Shown piece after piece: positions 37,785-47,010 of a stretch of 64,000 nt of DNA (position 1 is the stretch's first letter; each line of letters begins with the position of its first letter). Source of the stretch: Herbaspirillum sp. RV1423. Its GTDB lineage: Bacteria > Pseudomonadota > Gammaproteobacteria > Burkholderiales > Burkholderiaceae_D. Under the pieces are notes generated by a model. It did no database searches and had not been told where the DNA came from. It was given only the letters and a program-made list of their open reading frames with translations. The translations under genes were made by a program, and so were the position numbers. Where the stretch lies: the NCBI RefSeq assembly GCF_000577615.1, contig NZ_CBXX010000013.1:62001-126000 (forward strand), in the 5' to 3' direction.

Positions 37785-38429
37785 ATGACAAAAAACAATC
37801 CGACTGATCAGGCAATCAGCGTGCCGGCGTACTGGGAGGACGCCAAGGCGGAACTGATGAAGCGCGACCGCATCATGCGCAAGCTCATCCCGCAATTCGG
37901 CGACCTGCAGCTCACCGGGCGCGGCGATGCATTCACCACACTGGCGCGTTCCATCATCGGCCAGCAGATTTCCACCAAGAGCGCCCAGGCGGTCTGGCAC
38001 CGTTTCCTTGAAACTTGCCCTAAATGCCTGCCGGTTCAGGTCATCAAGGCCGGACACGAGAATCTTGTCGCATGCGGTCTGTCCAAACGGAAGGCGGAAT
38101 ACATCCTCGACCTCGCCAATCACTTCAAGGCCAAGACCGTTCATCCCGACAAATGGGCGGAGATGGGCGACGAAGACGTCATTGCCGAGATGCTCCAGAT
38201 CCGCGGGATCGGCCGCTGGACAGCCGAGATGTTTTTGATATTTAATCTGCTGCGGCCGAACGTCCTGCCGCTGGACGATCCAGGGTTGCTCAAGGGCATC
38301 AGCGACAGTTATTTTTCAGGTGAGCCGGTGTCGCGCAGCGATGCGCGCGAAGTTGCCGCCAACTGGGAGCCGTGGCGTACTGTTGCCACCTGGTATCTGT
38401 GGCGCAGTCTGGATGCCGTCGCGTCCTGA
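37785..38429 (+). CDS. DNA-3-methyladenine glycosylase (AlkA-like HhH-GPD)
   Basis: 214 residues from ATG 37785, 5 bp after the cysS stop. The helix-hairpin-helix GPD signature is LQIRGIGRWTAEMFLIF followed by LPLDDPGLLKG, where the Asp is the catalytic residue. A segment SIIGQQISTKSAQAVWHRF is typical of AlkA. It removes alkylated purines in base excision repair. It lacks the N-terminal domain of E. coli AlkA (282 residues), like the short DNA-3-methyladenine glycosylase II of Burkholderiales. Confidence 0.92.
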   Translation: MTKNNPTDQAISVPAYWEDAKAELMKRDRIMRKLIPQFGDLQLTGRGDAFTTLARSIIGQQISTKSAQAVWHRFLETCPKCLPVQVIKAGHENLVACGLSKRKAEYILDLANHFKAKTVHPDKWAEMGDEDVIAEMLQIRGIGRWTAEMFLIFNLLRPNVLPLDDPGLLKGISDSYFSGEPVSRSDAREVAANWEPWRTVATWYLWRSLDAVAS

Positions 38430-38546
38430 CGATTGAAACGAATGAAGCGCTTGAATCGATTGCCTGGTTGGCAAAGCGGCAACGAAAATAAGGCGGCGCG
38501 GGCTGTTATACTGCCGCCTGTTCATGAAAATGAGTAAAGGAATACG

Positions 38547-39527
38547 ATGAGCAAGTCGACAACGACATTTCTGGGTTTCGAGCAGGCGATCGCCGAACTC
38601 GACGCCAAAATCGAGGAGTTGCGCTTTGTGCAAGACGACTCGGCCGTCGATATCTCGGAAGAGATCGAGCGCCTGGTCAAAAAAAGTCAGCAACTGACCA
38701 AAGATATCTACGCCAAGCTGACGCCATGGCAAGTGTCGCAAATCGCACGTCATCCGCAACGTCCCTACACCATGGACTACGTGAATGAAATCTTCACCGA
38801 CTTCCACGAACTGCACGGCGACCGCACCTATGCGGACGACCTGTCCATCGTCGGCGGCCTAGCGCGTTTCAACGGCCAGGCTTGCATGGTGATCGGCCAC
38901 CAGAAGGGCCGCGACACCAAAGAACGCGCCATGCGCAACTTCGGCATGCCGAAACCGGAAGGCTATCGCAAGGCCATGCGCCTGATGAAAGTCGCCGAAA
39001 AATTCAATTTACCCATTTTTACCTTCGTCGATACGCCGGGCGCGTTTCCCGGCATCGATGCGGAAGAGCGCGGCCAGTCCGAAGCAATCGGCCACAATCT
39101 CTACGTCATGGCCGAACTGAAAGTGCCGCTGATCGCCACCATCATCGGTGAAGGCGGTTCCGGCGGCGCCCTGGCGATTGCGGTGGGCGACTCGGTGTTG
39201 ATGCTGCAATATGCGACTTACTCTGTGATTTCGCCGGAAGGCTGCGCCTCGATCCTGTGGAAGACCGCGGACCGCGCTGCCGACGCCGCCGAAGCGCTGG
39301 GCCTGACTGCCCACCGCCTCAAGGCCATGGGACTGATCGACAAGATCGTCAACGAACCGCTGGGCGGCGCGCATCGCGATCCGAAGCAAATGGCCTCGCT
39401 GCTCAAGCGCGCGCTGGCCGATACGCTGCGCCAGTTCCAGGGCATCAAGACCAAGGAATTACTGGCGGCGCGTCATGAAAAGCTGATGAGCTACGGCAAA
39501 TTCAAGGAACTCAATACGCAGGAATAA
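38547..39527 (+). CDS. accA: Acetyl-CoA carboxylase carboxyltransferase subunit alpha
   Basis: 326 residues. AccA with AccD transfers the carboxyl group from biotin to acetyl-CoA in the first step of fatty acid synthesis. Visible signatures are [58 protein letters not shown] and [15 protein letters not shown]. Length is typical for the family. It is preceded by 117 bp and followed by tilS after 84 bp. Confidence 0.97.
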   Translation: MSKSTTTFLGFEQAIAELDAKIEELRFVQDDSAVDISEEIERLVKKSQQLTKDIYAKLTPWQVSQIARHPQRPYTMDYVNEIFTDFHELHGDRTYADDLSIVGGLARFNGQACMVIGHQKGRDTKERAMRNFGMPKPEGYRKAMRLMKVAEKFNLPIFTFVDTPGAFPGIDAEERGQSEAIGHNLYVMAELKVPLIATIIGEGGSGGALAIAVGDSVLMLQYATYSVISPEGCASILWKTADRAADAAEALGLTAHRLKAMGLIDKIVNEPLGGAHRDPKQMASLLKRALADTLRQFQGIKTKELLAARHEKLMSYGKFKELNTQE

Positions 39528-39611
39528 GCCTCTAGCCGGAGAACGTTTTTATCCCATAGCCGATGGCCTCGTTTGAGGCCATTGTCTCTTCTGCGAGCAG
39601 GAAAAACGCAC

Positions 39612-41039
39612 ATGTCTGCCTCAGGCGCCGTCCCATCCCTCCAGGAACAACTTGCCCAAGCCCTGCTTGCGTTGAGCACTTCGCATCGTTTCGATAACGG
39701 AGGCACGTTTCCCGCCGCATTTCCCTCGATGGCAATTGCCTACAGCGGCGGACTCGATTCATCCGTACTGCTGCATATCGCGACCGCGTTTGCGCGCGAG
39801 CGTGGCGTGCGCCTGTTTGCGTTCCATATCCATCATGGCATCAGCGTCAACGCCGACCGGTGGCAGGCGCATTGTCTGCAACAGTGCGAACGTCTTGGCG
39901 TCGCTTTCGGCACGCGCAACATCACGCTCGTGCAGAAGGACAAAAGCGGCGTGGAAGAGGCTGCGCGCGTTGCTCGTTATCAGGCGCTCGGCGCGTTGTG
40001 CCGCGAACACGGCGTGGAGTTGCTGCTTACTGCGCATCATCTGGACGACCAGGCCGAAACCGTGCTGTTGCAAATGCTGCGCGGCGCTGGCGTGGCCGGC
40101 CTGTCGGGCATGGACAGCGCCAACAAGGCGGCCGAGTTGCTCGGCAATGCCGGATTGCTGATGGCGCGCCCCTTGCTCGCCGCATCGCGCAGCGAACTCG
40201 AGCGATACGCGCAGCAGCAGGAAGTGCAGTTCGTGGAGGACGAATCCAACAGCGACACGCGCTATGCACGCAATGCGTTGCGGCACAAGGTCATGCCGGT
40301 GCTGGCGGAATTCTTTCCAGGATTCCAGGAGCGATTTGCGCGCGCGGCAGGACATGCGCAATCGGCACAGCGGTTGCTGATCGTGCTCGCGAGCCAGGAC
40401 CTCGCCGCATGCATGGATGGAGAATACCTGAGCGTCCCGGCCTTGCGCCGACTCGACCCGGAACGGATCGACAACCTGTTGCGCTACTGGTTTGGCCTGC
40501 GTGGCTTGCGCATGCCGTCGGCGGCGTGGTTGCTGGAATTGCGCACGCAATTATTGGATGCGAAATATGATGCGCAACTTTGCGTGACGCACCCCGATTG
40601 CCATATCCGGCGTTATCGCGAGCGTGTTTTCCTGACGCCGCGACGGCCGCTGTTCGATGAGAATACGGCGCCGCAACCGTTTGTCTGGCGCGGCGAAGAA
40701 AAACTGCATTTCCCGCAGTTTGCCGGCAGCCTGTTTTTCGACGTTGCCGAACAAGGTTTCAACGCGGCATGGTTGCGCGAACAGCCATTGTCAGTATGTC
40801 TGCGCAGCGGCGGCGAACGCGTGAAGCTGGCATGGAACCGGCCGTCCAAGAGCCTTAAATATCACTATCAAAGCATGGATATACCAGCCTGGGAACGTCC
40901 GTATCTGCCCATCGTGTTTGCGCAGGAACAGATCCTGTATGCGGCAGGCATCGGCATGGATTGCCATGCGCAACGCGAGATCGGCGGGCAGGGCGACGGA
41001 CCTCGCATTGCCTTGCGCTGGCAGGCCGATCTGGGCTGA
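39612..41039 (+). CDS. tilS: tRNA(Ile)-lysidine synthase
   Basis: 475 residues from MSASGAV at 39612. The N-terminal PP-loop AYSGGLDSSVLLH (about residues 45-57) binds ATP. The HHGIS, LTAHHLDDQAETVL and FVEDESNSDTRYARNALRH motifs are classical TilS, and a C-terminal TilS substrate-binding domain follows. It converts C34 of tRNA-Ile(CAU) to lysidine so that it reads AUA. It is the last gene before a strong terminator; the lysC gene that often follows in relatives is not here. Confidence 0.95.
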   Translation: MSASGAVPSLQEQLAQALLALSTSHRFDNGGTFPAAFPSMAIAYSGGLDSSVLLHIATAFARERGVRLFAFHIHHGISVNADRWQAHCLQQCERLGVAFGTRNITLVQKDKSGVEEAARVARYQALGALCREHGVELLLTAHHLDDQAETVLLQMLRGAGVAGLSGMDSANKAAELLGNAGLLMARPLLAASRSELERYAQQQEVQFVEDESNSDTRYARNALRHKVMPVLAEFFPGFQERFARAAGHAQSAQRLLIVLASQDLAACMDGEYLSVPALRRLDPERIDNLLRYWFGLRGLRMPSAAWLLELRTQLLDAKYDAQLCVTHPDCHIRRYRERVFLTPRRPLFDENTAPQPFVWRGEEKLHFPQFAGSLFFDVAEQGFNAAWLREQPLSVCLRSGGERVKLAWNRPSKSLKYHYQSMDIPAWERPYLPIVFAQEQILYAAGIGMDCHAQREIGGQGDGPRIALRWQADLG

Positions 41040-41072
41040 GCGCCGCGTACCCGATATCCTCGCGCAGCAATG

Positions 41073-41114
41073 AAAAAAGCGGTTTGCCATGTTTCGATGG
41101 CAAACCGCTTTTGT
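41073..41114. terminator. Bidirectional terminator after tilS
   Basis: A 16-bp perfect stem AAAAGCGGTTTGCCAT / ATGGCAAACCGCTTTT with loop GTTTCG. It ends tilS on the + strand and the small Ala/Lys-rich protein gene on the - strand. Confidence 0.93.
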
Positions 41115-41160
41115 TGATACGCCCTGAGCGTGTTGCGTGCTTCATCGCACGCTACTTGAA

Positions 41161-41424
41161 TTACTTGGCCTTGGCAGGTGCTGCTGCATCGGTTGCAGGT
41201 TTTGCAGCCGGTGCATCGGCGGTCTTCTCAGTCTTTTCCTTCGCGACCTTCTTGGCGTGCTTCACAGTCTTGTGTTTGGCGGCGTGTTCAGCCTTGGGAG
41301 CGGCAGTCGCAGCCGCAGGAGTTGCCGGTGCTGCAGCAGGCGTAGCTGGTGTGCCGGTTTGAGCGAACACTGGCAGAGTCAGAGCGGAGAACAGGGCTGC
41401 AACGATGATGGATTTCGATTTCAT
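41161..41424 (-). CDS. Small secreted Ala/Lys-rich protein
   Basis: 87 residues from ATG 41424 with a TAAGGAAA ribosome-binding site. A clear signal peptide, MKSKSIIVAALFSALTLPVFA, is followed by a low-complexity mature chain of about 66 residues rich in Ala, Pro, Lys and Thr (for example KHKTVKHAKKVAKEKTEK). It resembles the basic Ala/Lys repeats of acid-shock or histone-like periplasmic proteins, but low complexity makes homology claims unsafe. No family is assigned. Confidence 0.7.
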   Translation of the reverse strand: MKSKSIIVAALFSALTLPVFAQTGTPATPAAAPATPAAATAAPKAEHAAKHKTVKHAKKVAKEKTEKTADAPAAKPATDAAAPAKAK

Positions 41425-41576
41425 GGCAATTTCCTTAAAGAGAAGTTTTTTCAGTATCGGCGCTAGATTGTTGCGCCTTACTTCCATTAACGAGCCGGAA
41501 ACCGAAGCGACGACATCAGAGTGTTTCAAAAGATGCCATATTTGTAAGTGACTGTTGCAGCCGTTCTGCTTCGTTT

Positions 41577-41732
41577 CTAGGAAAACGGCCAGCCGCGTGA
41601 ACCGAACAGGCCTACCAGGCCGATGACGATCAGGTACAGCGCGATGATGAAATTGAGCAGGCGCGGCATCACCAGGATCAGAATGCCGGCAATCAAAGCC
41701 ACCAGCGGGCCGAAAGACAGATGGATGTTCAT
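41577..41732 (-). CDS. Small membrane protein of the DUF3096 family
   Basis: 51 residues: starts MNIHLSFGPLVALIAGILIL and ends LFGSRGWPFS, with a stop TAG at 41577. It has AAGGAG 7 nt before the ATG. Two hydrophobic segments (residues 8-21 and 27-43) separated by MPRLLNF match DUF3096, a family of tiny membrane proteins of unknown function common in proteobacteria. The gene is short and easily missed. It lies 152 bp upstream of the small secreted protein on the same strand. Confidence 0.8.
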   Translation of the reverse strand: MNIHLSFGPLVALIAGILILVMPRLLNFIIALYLIVIGLVGLFGSRGWPFS

Positions 41733-41829
41733 GTGGCGCTCCTTGCAGGTTGATCTTGATCGGAACAGCTATCTCCTATCAGACGGTGTTCGCATGGCGG
41801 AGTTCAGCGTATGGCGCCGGTTGTCCTTG

Positions 41830-41879
41830 GAATTCATTTCGTCAATAGGCGCTCACGCCCATTGATGAAATGAGTTCTA
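41830..41879. repeat. Dispersed palindromic repeat, copy 1
   Basis: Arms of 22 nt (41830-41851 and 41856-41877) around CTCA, with 19 of 22 positions matching. Its right part (41853-41879, ending TGAAATGAGTTCTA) recurs with one difference at 47071-47097, and the last 14 nt recur at 49823-49836. A TATAAT at 41878-41883 overlaps the end, so it may carry the -10 of the downstream LysE gene. Confidence 0.8.
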
Positions 41880-41915
41880 TAATGCTGATCCGATTTACCT
41901 GCAGAAAGTGACGGC

Positions 41916-42551
41916 ATGGCTTTTCAATCCTGGTTTGCTTTTTTTCTGGCGGCTTGCCTGATCGCGATTTCTCCCGGTTCGGGAGCAGTCTTGTCAATGA
42001 GTCATGGCCTGAACTATGGCGTGCGCCGCACCAGCGCTACCATCCTTGGCCTGGAGATCGCGCTCGTGCTGATTCTGGTCATTGCCGGCGCCGGCGTGGG
42101 GTCGCTGCTGGTGGCGTCCGAAGCGGCTTTCAACACGATCAAAATTCTCGGCGCGGCGTATCTGATTTATCTCGGCTGGTCGCAATGGCGCGCGCCGGTG
42201 CACATCGACGATAAAGAGGTTGCGCGTCCTGTCGCTGCAACGGCATGGTGGCAACGCACGGTGACCGGCTTCCTGACCAATGCCACCAATCCGAAAGGCA
42301 TCGTGTTCATGGTCGCGGTTTTACCGCAATTCATCAATCACGACAGGCCGCTGTGGCTGCAATTGCTGCTCATGGCAATCACCATGGTGACGGTGGATCT
42401 GGTCGTGATGCATGGCTATGCGTTTGCAGCCAGCCGCATGCAGCGATTTTTCCGAGATGCGAAGGCGGTGAAGATGCAGAACCGTTTTTTCGGCGGCGTG
42501 CTGATGTTGGTCGGCGCGGGCTTGTTCTTCTTCAAGCGCAGTCAGGCATGA
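41916..42551 (+). CDS. LysE/RhtB-family amino-acid exporter
   Basis: 211 residues with six hydrophobic segments. The start WFAFFLAACLIAISPGSGAVLSMSHG contains the SPGP-like motif (here SPGSG) that marks the LysE/RhtB superfamily, and TGFLTNATNPKGIVFMVAVLPQF is a second family signature. Members export amino acids such as lysine, threonine or homoserine lactone from the cytosol; the substrate here is unknown. It is a single gene between a palindromic repeat and a terminator. Confidence 0.9.
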   Translation: MAFQSWFAFFLAACLIAISPGSGAVLSMSHGLNYGVRRTSATILGLEIALVLILVIAGAGVGSLLVASEAAFNTIKILGAAYLIYLGWSQWRAPVHIDDKEVARPVAATAWWQRTVTGFLTNATNPKGIVFMVAVLPQFINHDRPLWLQLLLMAITMVTVDLVVMHGYAFAASRMQRFFRDAKAVKMQNRFFGGVLMLVGAGLFFFKRSQA

Positions 42552-42577
42552 TGTCTTTTTAGTAATATTGTGCACGC

Positions 42578-42614
42578 AAAAAAGCCCGCATCGGATTTCA
42601 TGTGCGGGCTTTTT
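42578..42614 (+). terminator. Terminator after the LysE-family gene
   Basis: Stem AAAAAGCCCGCA / TGTGCGGGCTTTTT with a loop of about 11 nt, T-run after it and A-run before it. The psiF-like gene converges on it, so it can act in both directions. Confidence 0.88.
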
Positions 42615-42657
42615 GCTGTGCGCCGCAGTGTGGCGGCTTATTTCGCTTACCTGACTT

Positions 42658-42951
42658 TTACTTGTCTTTCTTCAGGCATTCCTTCATGAAGGCTTTGCGT
42701 TCGTCGCCTTTCTTGCCCTTGGCGTCGGCGTTGCAGGTCTTCATCTTTTCTTGCTGCGTTGCAGGGGCGGCCGGCATCGCTGGTTTATTGGAGAGGCATT
42801 CTTTCATGAAGGCCTTGCGTTCATCGCCTTTCTTGCCGGTGGCATCCTTGTTACAGGAGGTCATTTTGCTTTGCTGGGTGTTCTGCGCCATGGCGGCGGG
42901 GCTGAGCAAGACGGGAGCGATGAGGGCGATGGCGGCGAGCAGCTTTTTCAT
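42658..42951 (-). CDS. PsiF-repeat periplasmic protein
   Basis: 97 residues from ATG 42951, chosen for the GGAG seven bases upstream; an in-frame ATG four codons earlier has no ribosome-binding site. A signal peptide, MKKLLAAIALIAPVLLSPAAMA, is followed by two nearly identical PsiF repeats: KMTSCNKDATGKKGDERKAF and KMKTCNADAKGKKGDERKAF, each ending MKECL. PsiF of E. coli is induced by phosphate starvation, but its function is unknown. No Pho box was seen upstream of this copy. Confidence 0.9.
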   Translation of the reverse strand: MKKLLAAIALIAPVLLSPAAMAQNTQQSKMTSCNKDATGKKGDERKAFMKECLSNKPAMPAAPATQQEKMKTCNADAKGKKGDERKAFMKECLKKDK

Positions 42952-43098
42952 GGTTTTCTCCATTCAGGGATGACGTGGGTTGTGCGATTGGGATATCGTG
43001 GCCTGCGCTTGAGGCATTACAGCATGAATCTGTAGTGCCTGCCAATGAACGTTTGCCAAACCGCCCGCGTTGACAGCGCAGCGCCTGCAGGCCCTGGT

Positions 43099-43494
43099 TC
43101 AACGAGGACAGGAGATATCGCCTTCCGGGCATGCCGACAGCGCCTTGAGCTCCCTGGTGCGTTCCTGTGTCTTTTCCGTCAGGCAGGATTGCAGCGCTAT
43201 GCTGTGCGCCGAGCCGCCGACGCTGGCGGAACTGGCATACTTGCAGGACAGGTCACGATATTTGATCCACGCCAGTTGTACGTCGCGAATCTCGTTCTGC
43301 CGGGCTTTGCCGAGGCGGTTGCGGTAATCGACGTAAGTCTGGTTCAATTCGGCGTCAGCCTTGTTGAGCGCCTGGGCGGCGCATTCGTTCATGTCGTTTT
43401 GCGTCTGGGCCTGATTGCAATCGAGCGCGTAGCTGGCAAGACTGAAGGCGGACAGCGATAACAGAGTGGCAATGCGCCACGGGAATAAATTCAT
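43099..43494 (-). CDS. LprI-family (DUF1311) lysozyme-inhibitor-like protein
   Basis: 131 residues from ATG 43494 with GAGGAAAG upstream. A signal peptide (residues 1-24, ending SYA) is followed by a DUF1311/LprI domain: DCNQAQTQNDMNECAAQALNKADAELNQTYVDYRNRL and LAWIKYRDLSC, with six or more cysteines in conserved spacing (C-x9-C, C near KY). Some LprI proteins inhibit lysozyme; for most the role is unproved. It is secreted to the periplasm. Confidence 0.85.
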   Translation of the reverse strand: MNLFPWRIATLLSLSAFSLASYALDCNQAQTQNDMNECAAQALNKADAELNQTYVDYRNRLGKARQNEIRDVQLAWIKYRDLSCKYASSASVGGSAHSIALQSCLTEKTQERTRELKALSACPEGDISCPR

Positions 43495-43610
43495 TTCTTT
43501 CCTCAACTTTGACTAGGTGCAAGTGTCTACCGGTGGCAGCAACGAGGCAATACCAAAGGCAGGGATTAGAAGAGCCGGATCATATTGAGTTCAATGACAT
43601 GGAGTAATGA

Positions 43611-43961
43611 ATGGCTATTAACTGGATTGCCGCATTCAAACTGATACCGTGGTCGGATGTCGTGCAGGCCACGCCGACCGTGGTGCGCGGCGCCAAGGAT
43701 CTGTGGGCGCGCACCAAGAAAGCCAAATCGGTCACCCGGGAGGACGCCGGCATCATCGAAGCCGACAGCAACGCAGAGCTTACGCAGCGCATTACCCAAT
43801 TGGAAAGCGAACAACTGGAAGCCTCCGCGCTGATCAACACGCTGGCCGAGCAGAATGCGCAACTGGTGGCGGCGCTGGATAACCTGCGCACGCGTCTCAA
43901 GATGCTGTTCGCGGCATGCGTGCTGCTGACGCTGGGAGGACTGGCGCTCTGGCTGCGCTGA
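43611..43961 (+). CDS. Hypothetical coiled-coil protein with C-terminal membrane anchor
   Basis: 116 residues. I do not recognise a named family. The N terminus is amphipathic (WIAAFKLIPWSDVVQATPTVVRGAKDLW). A coiled coil follows (about residues 52-95, ELTQRITQLESEQLEASALI), and then one membrane span close to the C terminus (LFAACVLLTLGGLALWL) with the end on the far side. It is likely to be tail-anchored in the inner membrane with its coiled coil in the cytosol. It is 119 bp upstream of the FtsX-type permease on the same strand. Confidence 0.75.
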   Translation: MAINWIAAFKLIPWSDVVQATPTVVRGAKDLWARTKKAKSVTREDAGIIEADSNAELTQRITQLESEQLEASALINTLAEQNAQLVAALDNLRTRLKMLFAACVLLTLGGLALWLR

Positions 43962-44080
43962 CGGTTGCGTTGACACCTGATCGCGCCGGATGCGCTATTC
44001 TGTCGATCAAATCATTCAGTGATTCAGTGCCAGTCTTGCGGCGCCGCTGACCATCCATCATTTTTCCTGTCTGGGCCTGC

Positions 44081-46582
44081 ATGTTTTCTTTATCGTTGCG
44101 TATGACGCGCCGTGACTGGCGCGCCGGGGAGTTGCGTTTTTTGCTGATCGCGCTGATTGTCGCGGTGGCCGCGCTGTCTTCGGTCGGCTTCTTCGTCGAT
44201 CGCATGCGCGCTGGCCTGGTGCGCGATGCGCATCAGTTGCTTGGCGCCGATTTGCTGGTCGGCGCCGACCAGCCGCTCAATGCCGGCTGGCTGGACCAGG
44301 CGCGCCAGGCGAATCTGGCGATGGCGCAGACGGTGGTATTCCCGAGCATGGCGATTGCCGGCGAGGGAGCGGCAGGGCGGTCCATCCTGTCATCGATCAA
44401 GGCGGTCACCAGCGCCTATCCCTTGCGCGGCCAGTTGACGCTGGCCAATCCTGCCGGCGGCGCCGACCGGATTGCCGACGGCGTGCCGCAGCCAGGTACG
44501 GTATGGGTCGATCCGAACATTCTGTCGGCCTTGCAGGTCAAGCTCGGCGACGTCGTCAAACTGGGCGACAAGACATTCCGTATTGCCGGCGTGATCGCGG
44601 TCGAGCCGGACCGCGGCAGCGCCTTCGTCAATTTCGCACCGCGCGTGATGCTGGCAATGGATGACCTGGCTGCTACCGGCCTGGTGCAATACGGCTCGCG
44701 CGTCACGTATCGCTTGCTGCTCGCAGGCGCGCCTGAGCGGATCAAGACCTACCAGCAATGGCTGCAGAAGACCATCGACGACGGCAACGTCAAGGGCGTG
44801 CGCATCGAGTCGCTTGAATCGGGACGGCCGGAAATGCGCGCCACGCTCGACCGCGCCGAGCAATTCCTGTCGCTGGTCGGCCTGCTGTCGGCCTTGCTGG
44901 CGGCGGTCGCCGTGGCGATGGCCGCGCGCCGTTTCATGCTGCGCCACCTGGACGCCTGTGCCATGCTGCGCTGTTTCGGCATGACGCAAAACCAGGTCAC
45001 GGTGATGTACCTGCAGGAATTCGTTGTGATCGGCCTCGCCGGCAGCGGGCTTGGCGTATTGCTCGGCTTTGCAGCCCATTTTGCATTGATCGAGTGGCTC
45101 GGCCGCTTCATGCCGACCGCGTTGCCGGCGGCGAGCTGGTGGCCGGCGTTGCAGGGCATCGCCATCGGTTTGCTGTTGCTGGTCGGGTTCGCCTTGCCGC
45201 CGTTGTTGCAGTTGCGCAATGTGCCGCACAACCGCGTGATCCGGCGCGAGTCGTCTGCACCCAAGGCGATGAGCATCGCCGCCTATGTATTGGGCATGAT
45301 CGTGTTTGCCGGATTGCTGCTATGGCAGGCCGGCGACATCAAGCTGGGCGCCATGACGGCCGCAGGGTTCCTTGGCGGCTTTGCGCTGTTTGCATTGGTC
45401 GCCTGGGCTTGCCTCAAGAGCGTGCAATCCTTGCGCGGCCTGTTCGACAACCAGAGCTGGCGCTTCGCCATCGATGGCTTGCAGCGCCGGCCCGGTGCGA
45501 CCACGATGCAGATCGTGGCGCTCGGCCTCGGCCTGATGGCCCTGCTGTTGCTGACCGTGATCCGCGGCGACCTGATCGGCGCCTGGCGCCAGGCCACACC
45601 GGCGGATGCGCCGAATCGCTTCGTCATCAACATCCAGCCCGACCAAAAAGACGTGGTCGAACAAAAACTGACGCAGGAAGGCTTGCAGCAAGTACGGCTG
45701 TTCCCGATGATCCGCGGCCGGCTGGTGCAGATCAACGGCAAGCCGGTGACCAACGATACGTATCAGGAAGACCGCGCCAAACGCCTGGTCGACCGCGAAT
45801 TCAACCTTTCAACCATGCGCGACGTGCCGGCGCAGAACACCATCGTCGGCGGCAAATGGTATGACGACAGCCGTCCCGAAGCTTCGGTGGAAGAGGGGCT
45901 GGCCAAGACGCTCGGACTCAAGCTGGGCGACCGGTTGCAATTCGATATCGCCGGTCAACTGATCAGCGTGCCGGTCACCAGCATTCGCAAGCTGGAATGG
46001 GGCTCGCTGCGCGTCAATTTCTTCGTCATCATCAATCCGGCGGCGATGAAGGACATGCCGCAGACCTGGATCACGGCATTCCATTTGCCGGACGCCAAGG
46101 CCGGTCTCGGCAATGTGCTCACGCGCGATTTTCCGAACCTGACCGTGGTCGACATCGGCAGCGTGCTCAAGCAGATCCAGGATATCGTCGATCAGGTGAT
46201 TGCCGCAGTGGAATTCCTGTTCCTGTTCACGCTGACGGCGGGCGTACTGGTGTTGTATGCCGCGCTGGTCGGCACCCAGGATGAGCGCGTGCGCGAGGCG
46301 GGTTTGCTGCGCGCGCTCGGCGCCACGCGGCGGGAGTTGGCAAAGGCGCAACGCATCGAAGTCATGCTGATCGGCAGCGTGGCCGGCTTGCTGGCGGCGA
46401 GCGGCGCCGCTGGCATCGGCTGGGCGCTGGCGCATTATGTGTTCGACTTCGAATGGCGTTTCAGTCCGTGGCTGTGGCTGTCCGGCGCCGCGATCGGCAT
46501 TCTGTGCGCCGTATTCGGCGGCTGGGCCGGCTTGCGCGACGTGCTGTCGAAGCCGCCGTTGCAGACGCTGCGAGAGGCATAA
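44081..46582 (+). CDS. FtsX-like ABC transporter permease (YbbP-type)
   Basis: 833 residues. An N-terminal membrane span (residues 17-40), a large periplasmic domain, three spans with a MacB/FtsX core (residues 265-400), a second pair of spans and domain, and a final FtsX block (residues 700-833; AALVGTQDERVREAGLLRALGATRRELAK). This architecture matches E. coli YbbP, which works with the ATPase YbbA on lipids or lipoproteins. No ATPase gene is adjacent in this window. A truncated haemoglobin gene follows after 29 bp. Confidence 0.9.
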   Translation: MFSLSLRMTRRDWRAGELRFLLIALIVAVAALSSVGFFVDRMRAGLVRDAHQLLGADLLVGADQPLNAGWLDQARQANLAMAQTVVFPSMAIAGEGAAGRSILSSIKAVTSAYPLRGQLTLANPAGGADRIADGVPQPGTVWVDPNILSALQVKLGDVVKLGDKTFRIAGVIAVEPDRGSAFVNFAPRVMLAMDDLAATGLVQYGSRVTYRLLLAGAPERIKTYQQWLQKTIDDGNVKGVRIESLESGRPEMRATLDRAEQFLSLVGLLSALLAAVAVAMAARRFMLRHLDACAMLRCFGMTQNQVTVMYLQEFVVIGLAGSGLGVLLGFAAHFALIEWLGRFMPTALPAASWWPALQGIAIGLLLLVGFALPPLLQLRNVPHNRVIRRESSAPKAMSIAAYVLGMIVFAGLLLWQAGDIKLGAMTAAGFLGGFALFALVAWACLKSVQSLRGLFDNQSWRFAIDGLQRRPGATTMQIVALGLGLMALLLLTVIRGDLIGAWRQATPADAPNRFVINIQPDQKDVVEQKLTQEGLQQVRLFPMIRGRLVQINGKPVTNDTYQEDRAKRLVDREFNLSTMRDVPAQNTIVGGKWYDDSRPEASVEEGLAKTLGLKLGDRLQFDIAGQLISVPVTSIRKLEWGSLRVNFFVIINPAAMKDMPQTWITAFHLPDAKAGLGNVLTRDFPNLTVVDIGSVLKQIQDIVDQVIAAVEFLFLFTLTAGVLVLYAALVGTQDERVREAGLLRALGATRRELAKAQRIEVMLIGSVAGLLAASGAAGIGWALAHYVFDFEWRFSPWLWLSGAAIGILCAVFGGWAGLRDVLSKPPLQTLREA

Positions 46583-46611
46583 GCACGCTGAAGCGGGTAT
46601 CATCTCGGTCT

Positions 46612-47010
46612 ATGCAAATCGAAGAACTCAATCAACCGACTGTCTACGACATGATCGGCGGCGCGGAAAAGCTGCGCGCAATGGTGGATCGTTTCTACGA
46701 CCTGATGGACCTCGAGCCGGAGTTCGCTGGCCTCCGGGCGCTGCATCCGGCGTCGCTCGACGGTTCGCGCGACAAGACCTACTGGTTCCTCTCCGGCTGG
46801 AGCGGCGGTCCCAACCTGTACATCGAACGCTTCGGCCATCCTTTCCTGCGTGCGCGCCATCTACCGTTTCCCATCGGCATCTCCGAGCGCGACCAATGGC
46901 TGCGTTGCATGGCCTGGGCGATGGAAGACACCGGCCTCGATGAAGCCTTGCGCACACGGCTGATGCAGTCGTTTTTCCAGACCGCCGATTGGTTAGTAAA
47001 CCAGAAATAG
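46612..47010 (+). CDS. Group II truncated haemoglobin
   Basis: 132 residues from MQIEELNQPTVYDMIGG; a longer frame to 46453 overlaps the permease gene and is not protein-like. The 2-over-2 globin pattern of group II (trHbO) is visible: YDMIGG at the start, the aromatic residues in FYDLMD and DKTYWFLSGW, the proximal His in RARHLPFPI and the G8 Trp in DQWLRCMAWAM. Such globins bind oxygen, handle peroxide or detoxify nitric oxide in the cytosol. It sits 29 bp after the permease gene. Confidence 0.92.
   Translation: MQIEELNQPTVYDMIGGAEKLRAMVDRFYDLMDLEPEFAGLRALHPASLDGSRDKTYWFLSGWSGGPNLYIERFGHPFLRARHLPFPIGISERDQWLRCMAWAMEDTGLDEALRTRLMQSFFQTADWLVNQK

Noticed and set aside
42952..43030. Pho box upstream of the PsiF-repeat gene
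   Set aside because: No TGTCA repeats are present upstream on the - strand, despite the phosphate-starvation name of the family.
46453..46611. N-terminal extension of the truncated haemoglobin
   Set aside because: It overlaps the permease gene in another frame and is Arg-rich shadow sequence; the globin fold starts at the ATG at 46612.
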